From positions 1 through 64,000 of the forward strand of contig NZ_RQZF01000009.1 in the NCBI RefSeq assembly GCF_003858455.1: 64,000 bases of DNA, read 5' to 3'. The notes below the pieces were generated by a model. The model did no database searches. It worked only from the letters and a program-made list of their open reading frames with translations, and was not told the origin of the DNA. Shown here in pieces: positions 9,662-20,200 of the stretch; positions within the stretch are counted from its first letter, which is position 1, and every line of letters begins with the position of its first letter. The position numbers were made by a program, and so were the translations under genes. This stretch comes from Schaalia canis (GTDB lineage: Bacteria > Actinomycetota > Actinomycetes > Actinomycetales > Actinomycetaceae).

Positions 9662-11244
9662 CGTACGACCTCCTTCGCCCCTTCAGGCAGGTGCTCAACG
9701 TCCAAGATTCCCTCATGAATCCACTCATCCAACGCGCTCTGGCGAACCTGCCCGCCATAGAGGATGGGCCACAGGCCGATCCAACGGTTCTTGAGGAACA
9801 GGCGCAGCAGCCCTGTTGCACGCTCAATATCAACATCACCGCGCTCGTGAGCAATGGCGGTGGCACGCTGTGAGCAAAAGCCTCCCTGACAGGGACCCAT
9901 ACCCAAACGGACCTGGCGGCGCACATCATCAAGGTTGCCCTGAGGAAGGTCATCCATGGCCTTCTCCAGCATCTGCTTGGTGACAAGCTCGCATTCGCAG
10001 ATGATCTGCTGGGATGTTGGGGATTTTCCGGCTTTCTCAACCTCGTGGAGGCGGTGCCCAATAGCGTAAGTGTGACCATCTTCAGCAGCGGGCACGGCTT
10101 CATCGGCCGTACGGCAGGGGCGATTCTCCCCCATTTGTTCACACATGTGATCAACAATGCGTTCTGCCATCAGACGGTAGGTGGTGAGTTTACCGCCCGC
10201 GATGGTCAACAGACCGCCCAGGCCATCGCGCTGTTTATGGTCGACAACGCTCATGCCGCGGCCCATATGGCGAGTGTCAGACTCAGAGACTCGAGAATCC
10301 TTGACGAGGGGGCGGGCGCCAGCCCAAGCGTGGATGGCACGCGACTTTCTAAAGCCGGGAATCATTGCCTCGCCTGCGTCAAGCATCTGCTGAACTTGAA
10401 TCTGCGGGATTGGAAGATCGTCGGGATCTTCGGCACGAATGTCAGTAGTTCCAATGATGCACACGGGGTGAACAGGGACGAGGATGTCGCCGTCTGCCGG
10501 GTACACGCAGCGGTTGATCACGCTTTGGCTGAGGCGGTGGTTCATGGCGATCATGATGCCGGCTCCGGGAACAACCTCAACCCCGTGGCAGTCAGCCATT
10601 TCGGCGAGCTTACCTGCCCACGGGCCACCACAGTTTAGGACAAAGCGACATTCGATCAGTACGTCTTCGCCGGAGCGTTCATCATGGGCGAGGACGGCGC
10701 TGACCTGGTCATTCTCGCGGAGAATCTGCGTGACGCGGTGGTAGGTAAGGAGTTTGGCGCCGTAGGCTTTCGCTGAACGTACCGCTCCCCACACCATTTG
10801 CCAGCCATCAACAGTGCCGTCCTCGACTTCGAAGGCTCGTTTGATGCCGGGGTGTAGTCGAGGTTCGCGGCGGAGGGCCTCGGCAATGGAAATCTCTGCG
10901 GCAGGAACTTTCGTGGCATTTGCGGCGGCGATGAAGCCGTCAGCGTAGTCCTCATCATCTTCGGGGGTGACCACGAAGAGGCCACCGCTGGCCTCAACAG
11001 CATTGGCGTTGATGCGTTTAAGGATGGCGTTTTCCTCAGCACATTCGGTTGCGGAGTGGGGGTCTGAGACGACGTAGCGACCGCCGGAGTGGAGGAGACC
11101 GTGGTAGCGGCCCGACGTACCTTGGGCGAGGTCGCCGCGCTCAATGAGAACAGCGTCGAATCCTCGCATTGCGACGTCACGGATGACGCCAGCGCCGGTG
11201 GAACCGCCACCGATGACAACGACATCAGTCCTCATTGTCTTCAT
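9658..11244 (-). CDS. glpA: Anaerobic glycerol-3-phosphate dehydrogenase subunit A
   Basis: This catalytic FAD subunit oxidises sn-glycerol 3-phosphate to dihydroxyacetone phosphate. The N-terminus has the FAD dinucleotide motif VVVIGGGSTGAGVIRD, and the middle matches GlpA/GlpD oxidoreductases (GTTDIRAEDPDD, WAGARPLV, IAGGKLTTYRLMA). The C-terminus carries a BFD-like [2Fe-2S] domain with C416, C418, C452 and C457 (CEC ... GPCQGGFC), which separates GlpA from aerobic GlpD. I chose the ATG at 11244 (MKTMRTDVVV), which has AAGAG upstream and starts just before the Rossmann strand. In-frame ATGs further upstream would only add a charged non-conserved leader. It is first in the operon and diverges from the peptidase gene at 11512. 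The 267-base gap shows no clear GlpR-type operator. Confidence 0.94.
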   Translation of the reverse strand: MKTMRTDVVVIGGGSTGAGVIRDVAMRGFDAVLIERGDLAQGTSGRYHGLLHSGGRYVVSDPHSATECAEENAILKRINANAVEASGGLFVVTPEDDEDYADGFIAAANATKVPAAEISIAEALRREPRLHPGIKRAFEVEDGTVDGWQMVWGAVRSAKAYGAKLLTYHRVTQILRENDQVSAVLAHDERSGEDVLIECRFVLNCGGPWAGKLAEMADCHGVEVVPGAGIMIAMNHRLSQSVINRCVYPADGDILVPVHPVCIIGTTDIRAEDPDDLPIPQIQVQQMLDAGEAMIPGFRKSRAIHAWAGARPLVKDSRVSESDTRHMGRGMSVVDHKQRDGLGGLLTIAGGKLTTYRLMAERIVDHMCEQMGENRPCRTADEAVPAAEDGHTYAIGHRLHEVEKAGKSPTSQQIICECELVTKQMLEKAMDDLPQGNLDDVRRQVRLGMGPCQGGFCSQRATAIAHERGDVDIERATGLLRLFLKNRWIGLWPILYGGQVRQSALDEWIHEGILDVEHLPEGAKEVVR

Positions 11245-11511
11245 GTCCGCATCACTCTTTTCATGTCCGTCCATGGGGCGCGCATTTAACCACAGGGCGC
11301 CTTTGCCTACCATCTGAGATCAATCATCTCGTGTTTCCATCCCAGATGGCGGGACGTTCACCCCTATTGAACATATGTGCACACACTGTCAGAATCACGG
11401 GGCGAGAGAACACGATGCCTTAAGCGGACAAAACTCACGCCACAAGAGCGACACTCCCAGCAGAAAGTTCTATCCCTCCACCTGCCGACTCCACACTCTA
11501 GGCTTAAGCCC

Positions 11512-13539
11512 ATGGAAACAACTCTTCTGGCCCGCGTTCTCGACACCACTTTGATGGATGGCACCATCCGCCCCCAAGACGACTATTTCCGCCATATCAA
11601 CGGCACTTGGCTGCGCGAACACACCATCCCCGCTGACCGGCCCACAGACGGCGCTTTCTATACGCTCCGTGACCTGTCAGAAGAACGCGGTAAAGCAATC
11701 GTCACCGACGCCATCGCCGGAACAATTGTTGACCCAGACGCCGCCAAAATTGCCACCCTTTATACGCAATTCATGGACGAAGACGCCATCGAAGCCGCCG
11801 GCGTCACTCCGATCCTTCCTCTGTTCGACGCACTACGTGATGCTGCAGACCACGACAGTCTTGCGCAGCTCGCAGGCAGCCTTGCTCGCACCGGTATCTC
11901 CACATTCTTTGGTGCCTACGTCGGTAACGACCTCAACGACACCACCCGATACGTGACACACCTTGGACAAGCCGGCCTCGGCCTTCCCGACGAGTCCTAC
12001 TACCGCGAGGACACATACGCCGCCATTCGGGATGCCTACCTTGCCCACATCGAACGCGCCTTGAGCATGAGCACCTGGGCCGTTGACTACGCACAGGCTG
12101 AAGCTTCCAAACTTGCACGCTCCGTCATGGATTTTGAAACCGCACTGGCTGACCTCCATTGGGATGCCGTCACCCTGCGCGACACCCAAAAGGCAAATAA
12201 CCCCCATTCCTGGGCTCAAATCGTCGCCGACTACCCCGGTTTCGACTGGAATGCATGGGCCCGCAGCGCCGGATACGCGCCCACCGAAGGCACCGATCTC
12301 AATGTTGGTCAACCCGATTGCATTCAAGGAGCTGCTCTCCTTTGGCAAAACACTCCCCTTCCCACTCTCAAAGCATGGCTTGCGCGTAAGATCGTTGACT
12401 CCTACTCATCACTACTTTCACGCGAGTTTGTCAACGAATCCTTCGACTTCTACTCGCGCACCCTCGCGGGCACCGAGGAACTTCGCCCACGGTGGAAGCG
12501 CGCTATGTCCCTCGTTGAAGGCACCCTCGGAGAGTCGTTGGGGCGCCTATGGGTGGAACGTCACTTCCCTCCCGCACACAAGGACGCCATGGATGACCTC
12601 GTCCGCAGGCTTCTCGACGCTTACGGCGATTCCATCCGCGCCCTGGATTGGATGAGCGACGCCACCAAAACCCGTGCGCTCGAAAAGCTCGCCACCTTCA
12701 ACCCCAAGATCGGCTACCCAAACAAGTGGCGCGACTACACGGCCCTCGTTATCTCCCCCGAAGCGACACTGGTCGATAACATTCGTGCGGCAGCCGACTT
12801 CGAAACAGACTACGAGTGGGGCAAACTGGGCACACCGGTCGACCGTGATGAGTGGTTTATGACCCCTCAGACAGTCAACGCCTACTACAACCCCACAATG
12901 AATGAGATCGTCTTCCCGGCAGCGATCCTCCAACCTCCATTCTTCGACGTTGAGGCCGACCCTGCCGTGAACTTTGGGGCCATTGGCGCGGTGATTGGTC
13001 ACGAAATCGGTCACGGTTTTGACGATCAGGGATCACAATTCGATGCTCAGGGGAACCTGACGAACTGGTGGGAAGATGACGACCGCCAGCGTTTTGAAGA
13101 TCGAACTCGGGCACTTATTGCCCAATATGACGCGTGTGTTCCAGCAGCTCTTGCGGATTTGGAAGGACCTGAAGACGGCTACCACGTCAATGGTGCGCTC
13201 ACAATTGGCGAGAACATCGGCGACCTTGGCGGTCTCACCATTGCGTGGAAGGCATGGATAGCGCTGCTCAAGGAACAGGGTGTTGACCGAGTCGAGGATG
13301 CTCCCATCATTGATGGACTCAGTGGCGCTGAACGTTTCTTTGCCTCGTGGGCTCGGGCATGGCGCTCCAAGGCTCGCAACGAGTACGCGATCCAGCTCCT
13401 CGCTATTGATCCCCACTCCCCTGCAGAATTCCGCTGCAACCAGGTGCTGGCCAATATGGACGCCTTCGCTGACACCTTCCATGTCTCTGCGGGAGATGTT
13501 CTCTGGATTGCTCCAGAGGATCGCGTTCGCATCTGGTAG
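11512..13539 (+). CDS. pepO: M13 family zinc metallopeptidase (neprilysin/PepO-like)
   Basis: This 675-residue endopeptidase has the zinc site HEIGH at residues 497-501 and the downstream ENIGDLGG motif supplying E567 and D571; most homologues have ENIADLGG, so the Ala-to-Gly change is minor. The substrate-positioning NAYYNP motif lies upstream, and the C-terminus ends RVRIW, close to the family's terminal xxW. There is no signal peptide or membrane anchor, so it should be cytoplasmic like lactic acid bacterial PepO, cutting oligopeptides. The ATG at 11512 begins the conserved region, and the open frame upstream is not conserved. A TAGGCT box at 11499-11504 lies so close to the ATG that a leaderless transcript is possible; the -35 is poor, so this is speculative. 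It probably shares a transcript with the AIM24-family gene 32 bases downstream. Confidence 0.93.
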   Translation: METTLLARVLDTTLMDGTIRPQDDYFRHINGTWLREHTIPADRPTDGAFYTLRDLSEERGKAIVTDAIAGTIVDPDAAKIATLYTQFMDEDAIEAAGVTPILPLFDALRDAADHDSLAQLAGSLARTGISTFFGAYVGNDLNDTTRYVTHLGQAGLGLPDESYYREDTYAAIRDAYLAHIERALSMSTWAVDYAQAEASKLARSVMDFETALADLHWDAVTLRDTQKANNPHSWAQIVADYPGFDWNAWARSAGYAPTEGTDLNVGQPDCIQGAALLWQNTPLPTLKAWLARKIVDSYSSLLSREFVNESFDFYSRTLAGTEELRPRWKRAMSLVEGTLGESLGRLWVERHFPPAHKDAMDDLVRRLLDAYGDSIRALDWMSDATKTRALEKLATFNPKIGYPNKWRDYTALVISPEATLVDNIRAAADFETDYEWGKLGTPVDRDEWFMTPQTVNAYYNPTMNEIVFPAAILQPPFFDVEADPAVNFGAIGAVIGHEIGHGFDDQGSQFDAQGNLTNWWEDDDRQRFEDRTRALIAQYDACVPAALADLEGPEDGYHVNGALTIGENIGDLGGLTIAWKAWIALLKEQGVDRVEDAPIIDGLSGAERFFASWARAWRSKARNEYAIQLLAIDPHSPAEFRCNQVLANMDAFADTFHVSAGDVLWIAPEDRVRIW

Positions 13540-13571
13540 CCCCAACACCCCCTAAATAGAAAGAACTTTTC

Positions 13572-14369
13572 ATGGCTTTTCTCGTGCGCAACCTCATCGA
13601 CAATGACGACATCACCCTGGTTCAGTCCCTGGGAGCCTTCGATATTGTCGAATACGAGCGCGACTTGTCAGTGGATATGGCCTCGGCACAGACGGCTTAC
13701 TTTGCCAGCAAGATGAATGTGCGACGCCGCCAAGCGATTGCCAAGCTCAATAATTCCGCTGTGACTGTCCAGGCCGGCGCAATGCAATGGACAGTAGGCA
13801 ATGTCTCTTTAACCAGTGGGGTCAAGGGCGCTGGGGACCTACTGGGCAAGATGCTGCGTAGCACCGTGACAGGCGAGTCAGCGATCAAACCTGAATACAG
13901 CGGAAGCGGCCTTGTCGCCCTTGAACCGACATATAAGCACCTTCTTGCGGTGGACCTGGCCGACTGGAATGGCAGCCTCGTTGTTGAGGACGGCATGTTC
14001 CTCGCATGCGAAGCAACGGTGCAGCAAAAGCTTGTTGCTCGTTCCAATGTATCTTCTGCCCTTGCCGGCGGGGAGGGGTTTTTCAATCTCGCCTTGGCTG
14101 GTCAAGGTGTGGTCCTTTTGGAATCTTTCGTTCCTCGTGCAGAGCTCATTGAGGTGGAGCTTCACGATGATGTGCTCAAGATTGATGGTTCCTTGGCGGT
14201 CGCATGGTCGGCGTCTTTGAACTTCACGGTTGAGCGCAGCTCGAAAAGCCTGTTGGGCTCAATGGCCTCTGGAGAAGGTCTGGTCAATGTGTATTCAGGC
14301 ACTGGACGTGTTCTTATGTCTCCTGTGGCCAGCACTTCGCCCCTGCTCAATGCCGTTCCTCAAGCCTGA
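13572..14369 (+). CDS. AIM24 family protein
   Basis: This 265-residue protein has the beta-rich repeating pattern of the AIM24 family: KLNNSAVTVQAGAMQWTVGN early, YSGSGLVALEPTYKHLLAVDL in the middle, and FNLALAGQGVVLLESF late. The family is named after a yeast mitochondrial protein, and bacterial members have no agreed biochemical function. There is no signal peptide. A weak AGAAAGAAC ribosome site precedes the ATG, and the gene lies 32 bases after the M13 peptidase, so the two probably form one transcript. I can give no more specific function. Confidence 0.85.
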   Translation: MAFLVRNLIDNDDITLVQSLGAFDIVEYERDLSVDMASAQTAYFASKMNVRRRQAIAKLNNSAVTVQAGAMQWTVGNVSLTSGVKGAGDLLGKMLRSTVTGESAIKPEYSGSGLVALEPTYKHLLAVDLADWNGSLVVEDGMFLACEATVQQKLVARSNVSSALAGGEGFFNLALAGQGVVLLESFVPRAELIEVELHDDVLKIDGSLAVAWSASLNFTVERSSKSLLGSMASGEGLVNVYSGTGRVLMSPVASTSPLLNAVPQA

Positions 14370-14530
14370 GCACTCAAGGGAATCACTGCAGAGAGTGAAC
14401 ATTTGAACTGCTCCCAGTGTTGATTCGTGCGTTTGTCCGAACAACGTGGGAGAATGGCACGGTTGAGCGTCTTCGGATGCTGGTGCATAACTACTGCTTA
14501 TTCCATCCGTTTCACAAGGAAGGTCTCCGA

Positions 14531-17086
14531 ATGCCGGGTCTGAATCTTACCCGTGACGAAGCGGCGCAACGCGCCCAAGCGATTACGGCTGTCCATCACT
14601 ACAACATTGAGCTTGATCTCAGCGGTGATGATAAGGACTTCCGTTCGCGCACCACGATCACTTTTGATGCGGTTCCAGGTTCGTCAACCTTTGCTGACCT
14701 GGTTTCGGATTTCATCCACTCCATTGAACTCAATGGCGAGGCTGTCCCTGCCAGCGCTCACGCCGACCACCGTATTTCTCTGGAGAATCTTGCAGAGAAC
14801 AATACTCTGGTGGTGGATGCTAACTGCCAGTACATGCATACCGGCGAGGGTCTGCACCGTTTCGTTGACCCTGCTGACGGCAAGTCGTACTGCTACTCCC
14901 AGTTCGAGGTGCCAGATGCTCGTCGCGTGTACGCCTCCTTCGAGCAGCCCGATCTGAAGGCCACCTTCACCTTCACGGTGACTGTGCCCGCTGGATGGAT
15001 GGTCTTCTCCAACGCACCTACCCCCGAGCCGGAGAAGAACGAGGCTACCTGGACCTACCGTTTCGCTGAGACCGAGCGTATGTCCACCTACATCACCGCT
15101 GTGGTGGCTGGCCCCTACGAGGGCGTGACCGACTCCCTCGTTTCTTCTGACGGCCGCACCATTGACCTGGGTGTCTACTGCCGCGCTTCCCTGCTTGAGC
15201 ACCTCGACCACGAGCGCATTATTGACACCACAAAGAAGGGGTTTGCATTCTTTGAGAAGCAGTACGGCATCGCCTACCCCTTCACTAAGTACGATCAGAT
15301 TTTTGTGCCCGAGTACAACGCTGGCGCTATGGAGAACGCAGGCTGCGTGACCTTCCGCGACCAGTACATCTTCCGCACTCGTCCCACTCATGCTCAGCTT
15401 GAAACCCGTGCGAACACGATTTTGCACGAACTTGCTCACATGTGGTTTGGCGATCTGGTCACCATGAAGTGGTGGAACGACCTGTGGCTCAACGAATCTT
15501 TCGCTGAGTTCATGTCCCACTTTGCTTTGGCTGAGGGCACCGAGTTCGTTGACGCATGGATCGGTTTTGGCCTGCGTAAGGACTGGGGTATGCGCCAGGA
15601 TCAGCTACCCACCACCCACCCCATCAAGGCCGAGATCCGTGATCTGGCTGACGTTGAGGTGAACTTTGATGGCATCACCTACGCCAAGGGTGCCGCTGTG
15701 CTGCGCCAACTGGTGGCTTACGTCGGCCGTGAAGCCTTCCTTGAGGGTATTCACGAGTACCTGACGAAGCACTCCTACTCCAATGCCACCCTGGCTGATC
15801 TGCTTGCTGAGCTGGAAAAGGCTTCGGGCCGCGACCTCACCGCATGGTCAAAGGTGTGGCTGGAGGAAGCTGGCATCACCCTGCTGCGTCCCGTCATTGA
15901 AACCGGCGAGGACGGTGCCCTGACACGTTTGGCCATTGCTCAAGAGTCCTTCTCTGAAGGCTCCTCCCTGCGTCCCCACCGCCTGGCTGTTGCAGGCTAC
16001 TCTCTGGTAGATGGCGCGATTGAGCGCGTCTTCCATGAGGAACTTGACGTTGACGGTGAGGTGACCGAGGTTGAATCAGCAGCCGGTATTGCTCGCCCGG
16101 ATCTGATTCTGGTCAACGACGGGGATCTTGCTTACGCCAAGGTTCGCCTTGATGAGGAATCTTTGGCTTTCGCCACCGCAAACATCGCTTCTTTCACTGA
16201 CCCGTTGACTCGTAGTGTGCTGATGTCGACGGCATGGGATATGTGCCGCGACGGTGAGATGCCTGCTCGCGCCTACCTCAACCTCGCTCTGGCTGCCCTG
16301 CCTGTTGAGGACAACGCCATGATGCTTCAACTGGCCCTGCGCCGCCTGGATGAAGCTCTGCGTACTTTCGTGTCGCCTGAGTACCGCACCGAGACTATTG
16401 CCGAGGTTGCTGAGCGTCTACTGCTCTTGGCCCGCACGGCCGCATCAGGTTCGGATCAGCAGCAAATGCTGGTGCGTGCTGCCGCCCACAACGCCGCTAC
16501 CCCCGCCCAGTTTGATGCCCTCAAGCTGCTGTACTCGGGCGAAGAAACCCTGTCGGGTCTTGACCTTGACGTTGACCTGAAGTGGGAACTCCTCATTGCT
16601 CTGGTGCGTGGTGGGGTTGCTGATGAAGCCGACATCGCGGCACTTGAGGCCGAGGACGACACGATGACGGGACGTCAGAACGCTGCGTGCGCTCGCGCTG
16701 CTCGTTCGGATGCGTATGTCAAGGCTGAGGCGTGGGAATCTATCCTGCGTGACCCCTCCCTGCCCAATGACACACGTTGGTCGATGGTGGCGGGTTTCTG
16801 GGCACAGGCTCGCGTGACCCCTGAGCTCTACATCCCCTTCGTTGAGGACTACTTCTCTTCCCTTGAGTCCGTGTGGGCAGAGAACACCTTCCACACCGCT
16901 GAGGATATGGTGACTCTCATGTTCCCCTCAGCCATTGCCGGTTACAGCACTGAGGTGGATCTGGTCGCTCTTGGCAATGCCTGGATCGCTGAGCACCCCG
17001 ATGTGTCGCAGGCGTTGATCCGTATCCTTCGCGAGCGCATCTCTGTGGTGGAGCGTATGCTCGCTGCCCAAGCGGCAGACGTCTGA
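14531..17086 (+). CDS. pepN: Aminopeptidase N (M1 family)
   Basis: This 851-residue zinc aminopeptidase removes N-terminal residues from peptides. The M1 exopeptidase motif GAMENAG precedes the zinc site HELAH at 299-303, with the third ligand E322 in WLNESFAEF at the canonical spacing. The C-terminal half is the helical ERAP1-like domain of actinobacterial PepN. I start at the ATG at 14531 (MPGLNLTRDEA), because AGGAAGG lies 6-12 bases upstream and family members begin NLTRxEA; the open frame extends upstream without conservation. No signal peptide is seen, so it is cytoplasmic. A strong hairpin terminator follows 40 bases after the stop. Confidence 0.95.
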   Translation: MPGLNLTRDEAAQRAQAITAVHHYNIELDLSGDDKDFRSRTTITFDAVPGSSTFADLVSDFIHSIELNGEAVPASAHADHRISLENLAENNTLVVDANCQYMHTGEGLHRFVDPADGKSYCYSQFEVPDARRVYASFEQPDLKATFTFTVTVPAGWMVFSNAPTPEPEKNEATWTYRFAETERMSTYITAVVAGPYEGVTDSLVSSDGRTIDLGVYCRASLLEHLDHERIIDTTKKGFAFFEKQYGIAYPFTKYDQIFVPEYNAGAMENAGCVTFRDQYIFRTRPTHAQLETRANTILHELAHMWFGDLVTMKWWNDLWLNESFAEFMSHFALAEGTEFVDAWIGFGLRKDWGMRQDQLPTTHPIKAEIRDLADVEVNFDGITYAKGAAVLRQLVAYVGREAFLEGIHEYLTKHSYSNATLADLLAELEKASGRDLTAWSKVWLEEAGITLLRPVIETGEDGALTRLAIAQESFSEGSSLRPHRLAVAGYSLVDGAIERVFHEELDVDGEVTEVESAAGIARPDLILVNDGDLAYAKVRLDEESLAFATANIASFTDPLTRSVLMSTAWDMCRDGEMPARAYLNLALAALPVEDNAMMLQLALRRLDEALRTFVSPEYRTETIAEVAERLLLLARTAASGSDQQQMLVRAAAHNAATPAQFDALKLLYSGEETLSGLDLDVDLKWELLIALVRGGVADEADIAALEAEDDTMTGRQNAACARAARSDAYVKAEAWESILRDPSLPNDTRWSMVAGFWAQARVTPELYIPFVEDYFSSLESVWAENTFHTAEDMVTLMFPSAIAGYSTEVDLVALGNAWIAEHPDVSQALIRILRERISVVERMLAAQAADV

Positions 17087-17125
17087 GCTGGGATGGTAAG
17101 GCGTTTCGCCTGACCTGATCGTGTA

Positions 17126-17170
17126 CGGAACCCTGTCCGGTGTGATCTGACCGGACAGGGTTCCGTTTTT
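17126..17170 (+). terminator. Rho-independent terminator after pepN
   Basis: A perfect 15-bp stem (CGGAACCCTGTCCGG pairing with CCGGACAGGGTTCCG) with a 10-base loop is followed by five T residues at 17166-17170. It separates pepN from the amylopullulanase gene. Confidence 0.93.
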
Positions 17171-17237
17171 CATTGCCTTGCATGTATTCTTACAGTGACT
17201 TTTCATAGTTTTCTTCTCCGACATCAGGATGGAATAC

Positions 17238-20200
17238 ATGTCATCAACGTTGATGAGGCGCAGAATTACCGCCACTCTCACCACATTTGCGCTGGCAAGC
17301 GCTGTTTTCTCTGGGATTCCCCTTCTCAATCCACCAGCAGCAAACGCCGCTCCGGGGCGCCCTGCAACCCTGGTGGGAGATTTTCAGAGCGAACTCTCCT
17401 GCGGGAGCGACTGGGATCCTGCATGTGCGAACACTCGGATGACTCAATCCTCCGATGACCCAAACCTCTACGAATTTGTTACGACAGTTCCAGCAGGTTC
17501 ATGGAAGTTTAAAGTCGCCATGGATGGGGCGTGGAACGAGGCTTACGGCAAAGACGGCCTCCCCGACAATAACGTTCCCCTCATTCTTCAAGGCCCCACC
17601 CAAGTTGCCTTCACCTTCGACTACAGCTCGAAGAACATTGGCATCCGCCTCCCCCAGCTCCCCGGTGCCTACGATCCCGCCACAGACGCTGCACTGATCC
17701 AAGAACCTGCCACGCACCCAGGGGCGGGCCAGCAGTTCTACTTCGTCCTCACCGACCGCTTTGCCAATGGCGACACCGCTAATGACCACGGCGCATCGGC
17801 CTCGACAGACCGACTTGTCACCGGCTTTGACCCCACAGACAAAGCCTTCTACCACGGTGGCGACATCAAGGGCCTGACTCAAAAACTCGATTACATCAAG
17901 AACCTGGGCACCACCGCCATCTGGCTCACCCCCTCTTTCACCAATATGCCCGTCCTCACCGACGCCAACGGTGAAAACCCCTCTGCGGGCTACCACGGGT
18001 ACTGGATCACCGACTTCACCTCCATCGACCCTCACCTGGGCAGCAACGATGACCTGAAAGAACTCATCACCGCTGCGCACGCAAAGGGTATGAAGGTCTA
18101 CTTCGACATCGTTGTCAACCACACCGCAGACCTCATTAAATACCGTGAAGGTGACGGGAAGGTCTACCGCGACACCGCCACCCACCCGTACAAAACATCG
18201 GCTGGAATCCCCTTCAACCTCGCAGAGGTAGCAGGAAAAGACACCTTCCCGCCTCTGAGCGCTAACACGTCCTTCCCCTACACGCCCTACCGCCCTGTCG
18301 GCAACGACGTCATGAAACCTGAGTGGCTCAATGACGTCACGCTCTACCACAATCGCGGCGACTCTACCTGGACGGGTGAATCCACCACACTGGGTGACTT
18401 CATCGGACTTGACGACCTCATGACCGAACACCCAAAGGTCATCAATGGCATGGCCGACATTTACAAGGCGTGGATTGACTTTGGCCTGGACGGATTCCGC
18501 ATCGACACCGTCAAGCATGTCGATAATGTCTTCTGGGATCAGTGGACGAAGAAGATCGCTGACCATGCCACGGCCGCCGGTAAAAACGAGTTCTTCACCT
18601 TCGGTGAGGTCTACAACTTTGAGGCCGCCGACCTTGCCCCCTACACGCGCGACACCTCGATGAACGGCATTTTGGACTTCATGTTCCAAAACCGCGCCGT
18701 CAAATTCGCCAAAGGGGACAGCACCGAAACCCTGAGCGAGCTGTTCGCAGCCGACGACATCTACACCACCCCCACCTCGAACGCTGGCCTCATGCCCACT
18801 TTCTTGGGTAATCACGACATGGGCCGAGTGGGCTACCTGGTCAACGTCCCCGGCTCAGGTGTGGAGCGCTCGAAGCTGGCGCACTCCCTCATGTACCTCA
18901 CGCGAGGTCAACCCGTCGTCTACTACGGAGACGAGCAAGGTTTCGTCGGTGAAGGCGATGGCACCGATAAGGAAGCCCGTCAGGACATGTTCGCCACGCG
19001 AACCTCTCACTTTGCCAACCAGAAGCTCCTTGACGGCCAAACCCTTGGCTCCCAGGATCGCTTTGACGAAAACGCTCCCCTCTATGGCCATATCGCGCAG
19101 CTGGCCAAGCTACGTTCCGCCCACAAGGCGCTCAGCACCGGTGGGCAAATCGAACGCTGGGCAACCAGCGGGCCCGGCTTGTATGCCTTCTCCCGCGTCG
19201 ACCGTGACGAGAAGATCGAATACTTCATCGCACTGAACAACTCCGGTGCTCCCGTCACCCACCAGCCAAGGACCCTGACAGCAAACGCCACTTTTGAGCC
19301 GCTTTACGGGGCGAGCACACCCCTCACTTCCGACGCATCAGGTGCTGTGAACGTGACAGTTCCCGCCTATGGTGCTGTGGTCTACAAGGCGAACACGACT
19401 GTCGCATCAGGTGAAGTCACCGGCGAGCTCACCGTAGCCGGACACAAGCTCTCCGGTCGAGCACCCATTGGCACAACCGTTTCAGGCAACCAATGGTCAG
19501 AAACCTCTTTCTCCTACCGCCTGGCTGGGCAGACCGATTGGATGCCTCTGGGCGTCGACACTGGTCAGAACGCCCGCGTCTACCATGATGTTTCCGCCCT
19601 GCCTGCGGGTACTGTCGTTGAATACCGCGCCATTACCACGGATGCTGCCGGGAACTCCCAGGCCTCGTCAGGGTGGGGCGTCGTCGGCGTTGACCTCGTC
19701 GGAGGGCCCTCAGCCGGACCCGACGCCTCCACGCTGGTCACCATCCCCGGCACCTTCAATAAGGCACTGGGATGCACCAAGGGCGCAGACGGGAACTGGG
19801 ATCCCAGCTGCGAAAAGATCGCCCTTACCAAGGACGCCAACTCCCCCTGGTACTCCGGCACCTTCACCATCCCGGCAGGCGAACACAAGTACAAGATTGC
19901 TGTTGGTGGAAGCTGGGCAGAAAACTACGGCAAGAACGCCAACGAACAGGGCACACTGACCGTCGCTCCCGACGGCTCCGATATCGCCTTCATCAGCACA
20001 GGTGATCCCATCACCTTCTACTACAACCCCGTTACCCACTACTTCTTCAACACCGCTGAGCACGACCCCATCACCCTGCCGGGCGATTTCACCCAGGCAA
20101 TGGGTTGCACCGGCGGTGCAGGAGGCAACTGGGATCCGGCGTGCCTTGCCACCCTCATGGAACGCACCGACGCTGACACCTTTACCTTCACCACCGACGC

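Noticed and set aside
11340-11400. CRP/GlxR-like site between glpA and pepO (TGTGCACACA)
   Set aside because: The TGTGCACA core is palindromic but does not match the TGTGA-N6-TCACA pattern.
17499-18815. 438-codon minus-strand frame
   Set aside because: It is antisense to conserved GH13 catalytic motifs on the plus strand and has no recognisable domain.
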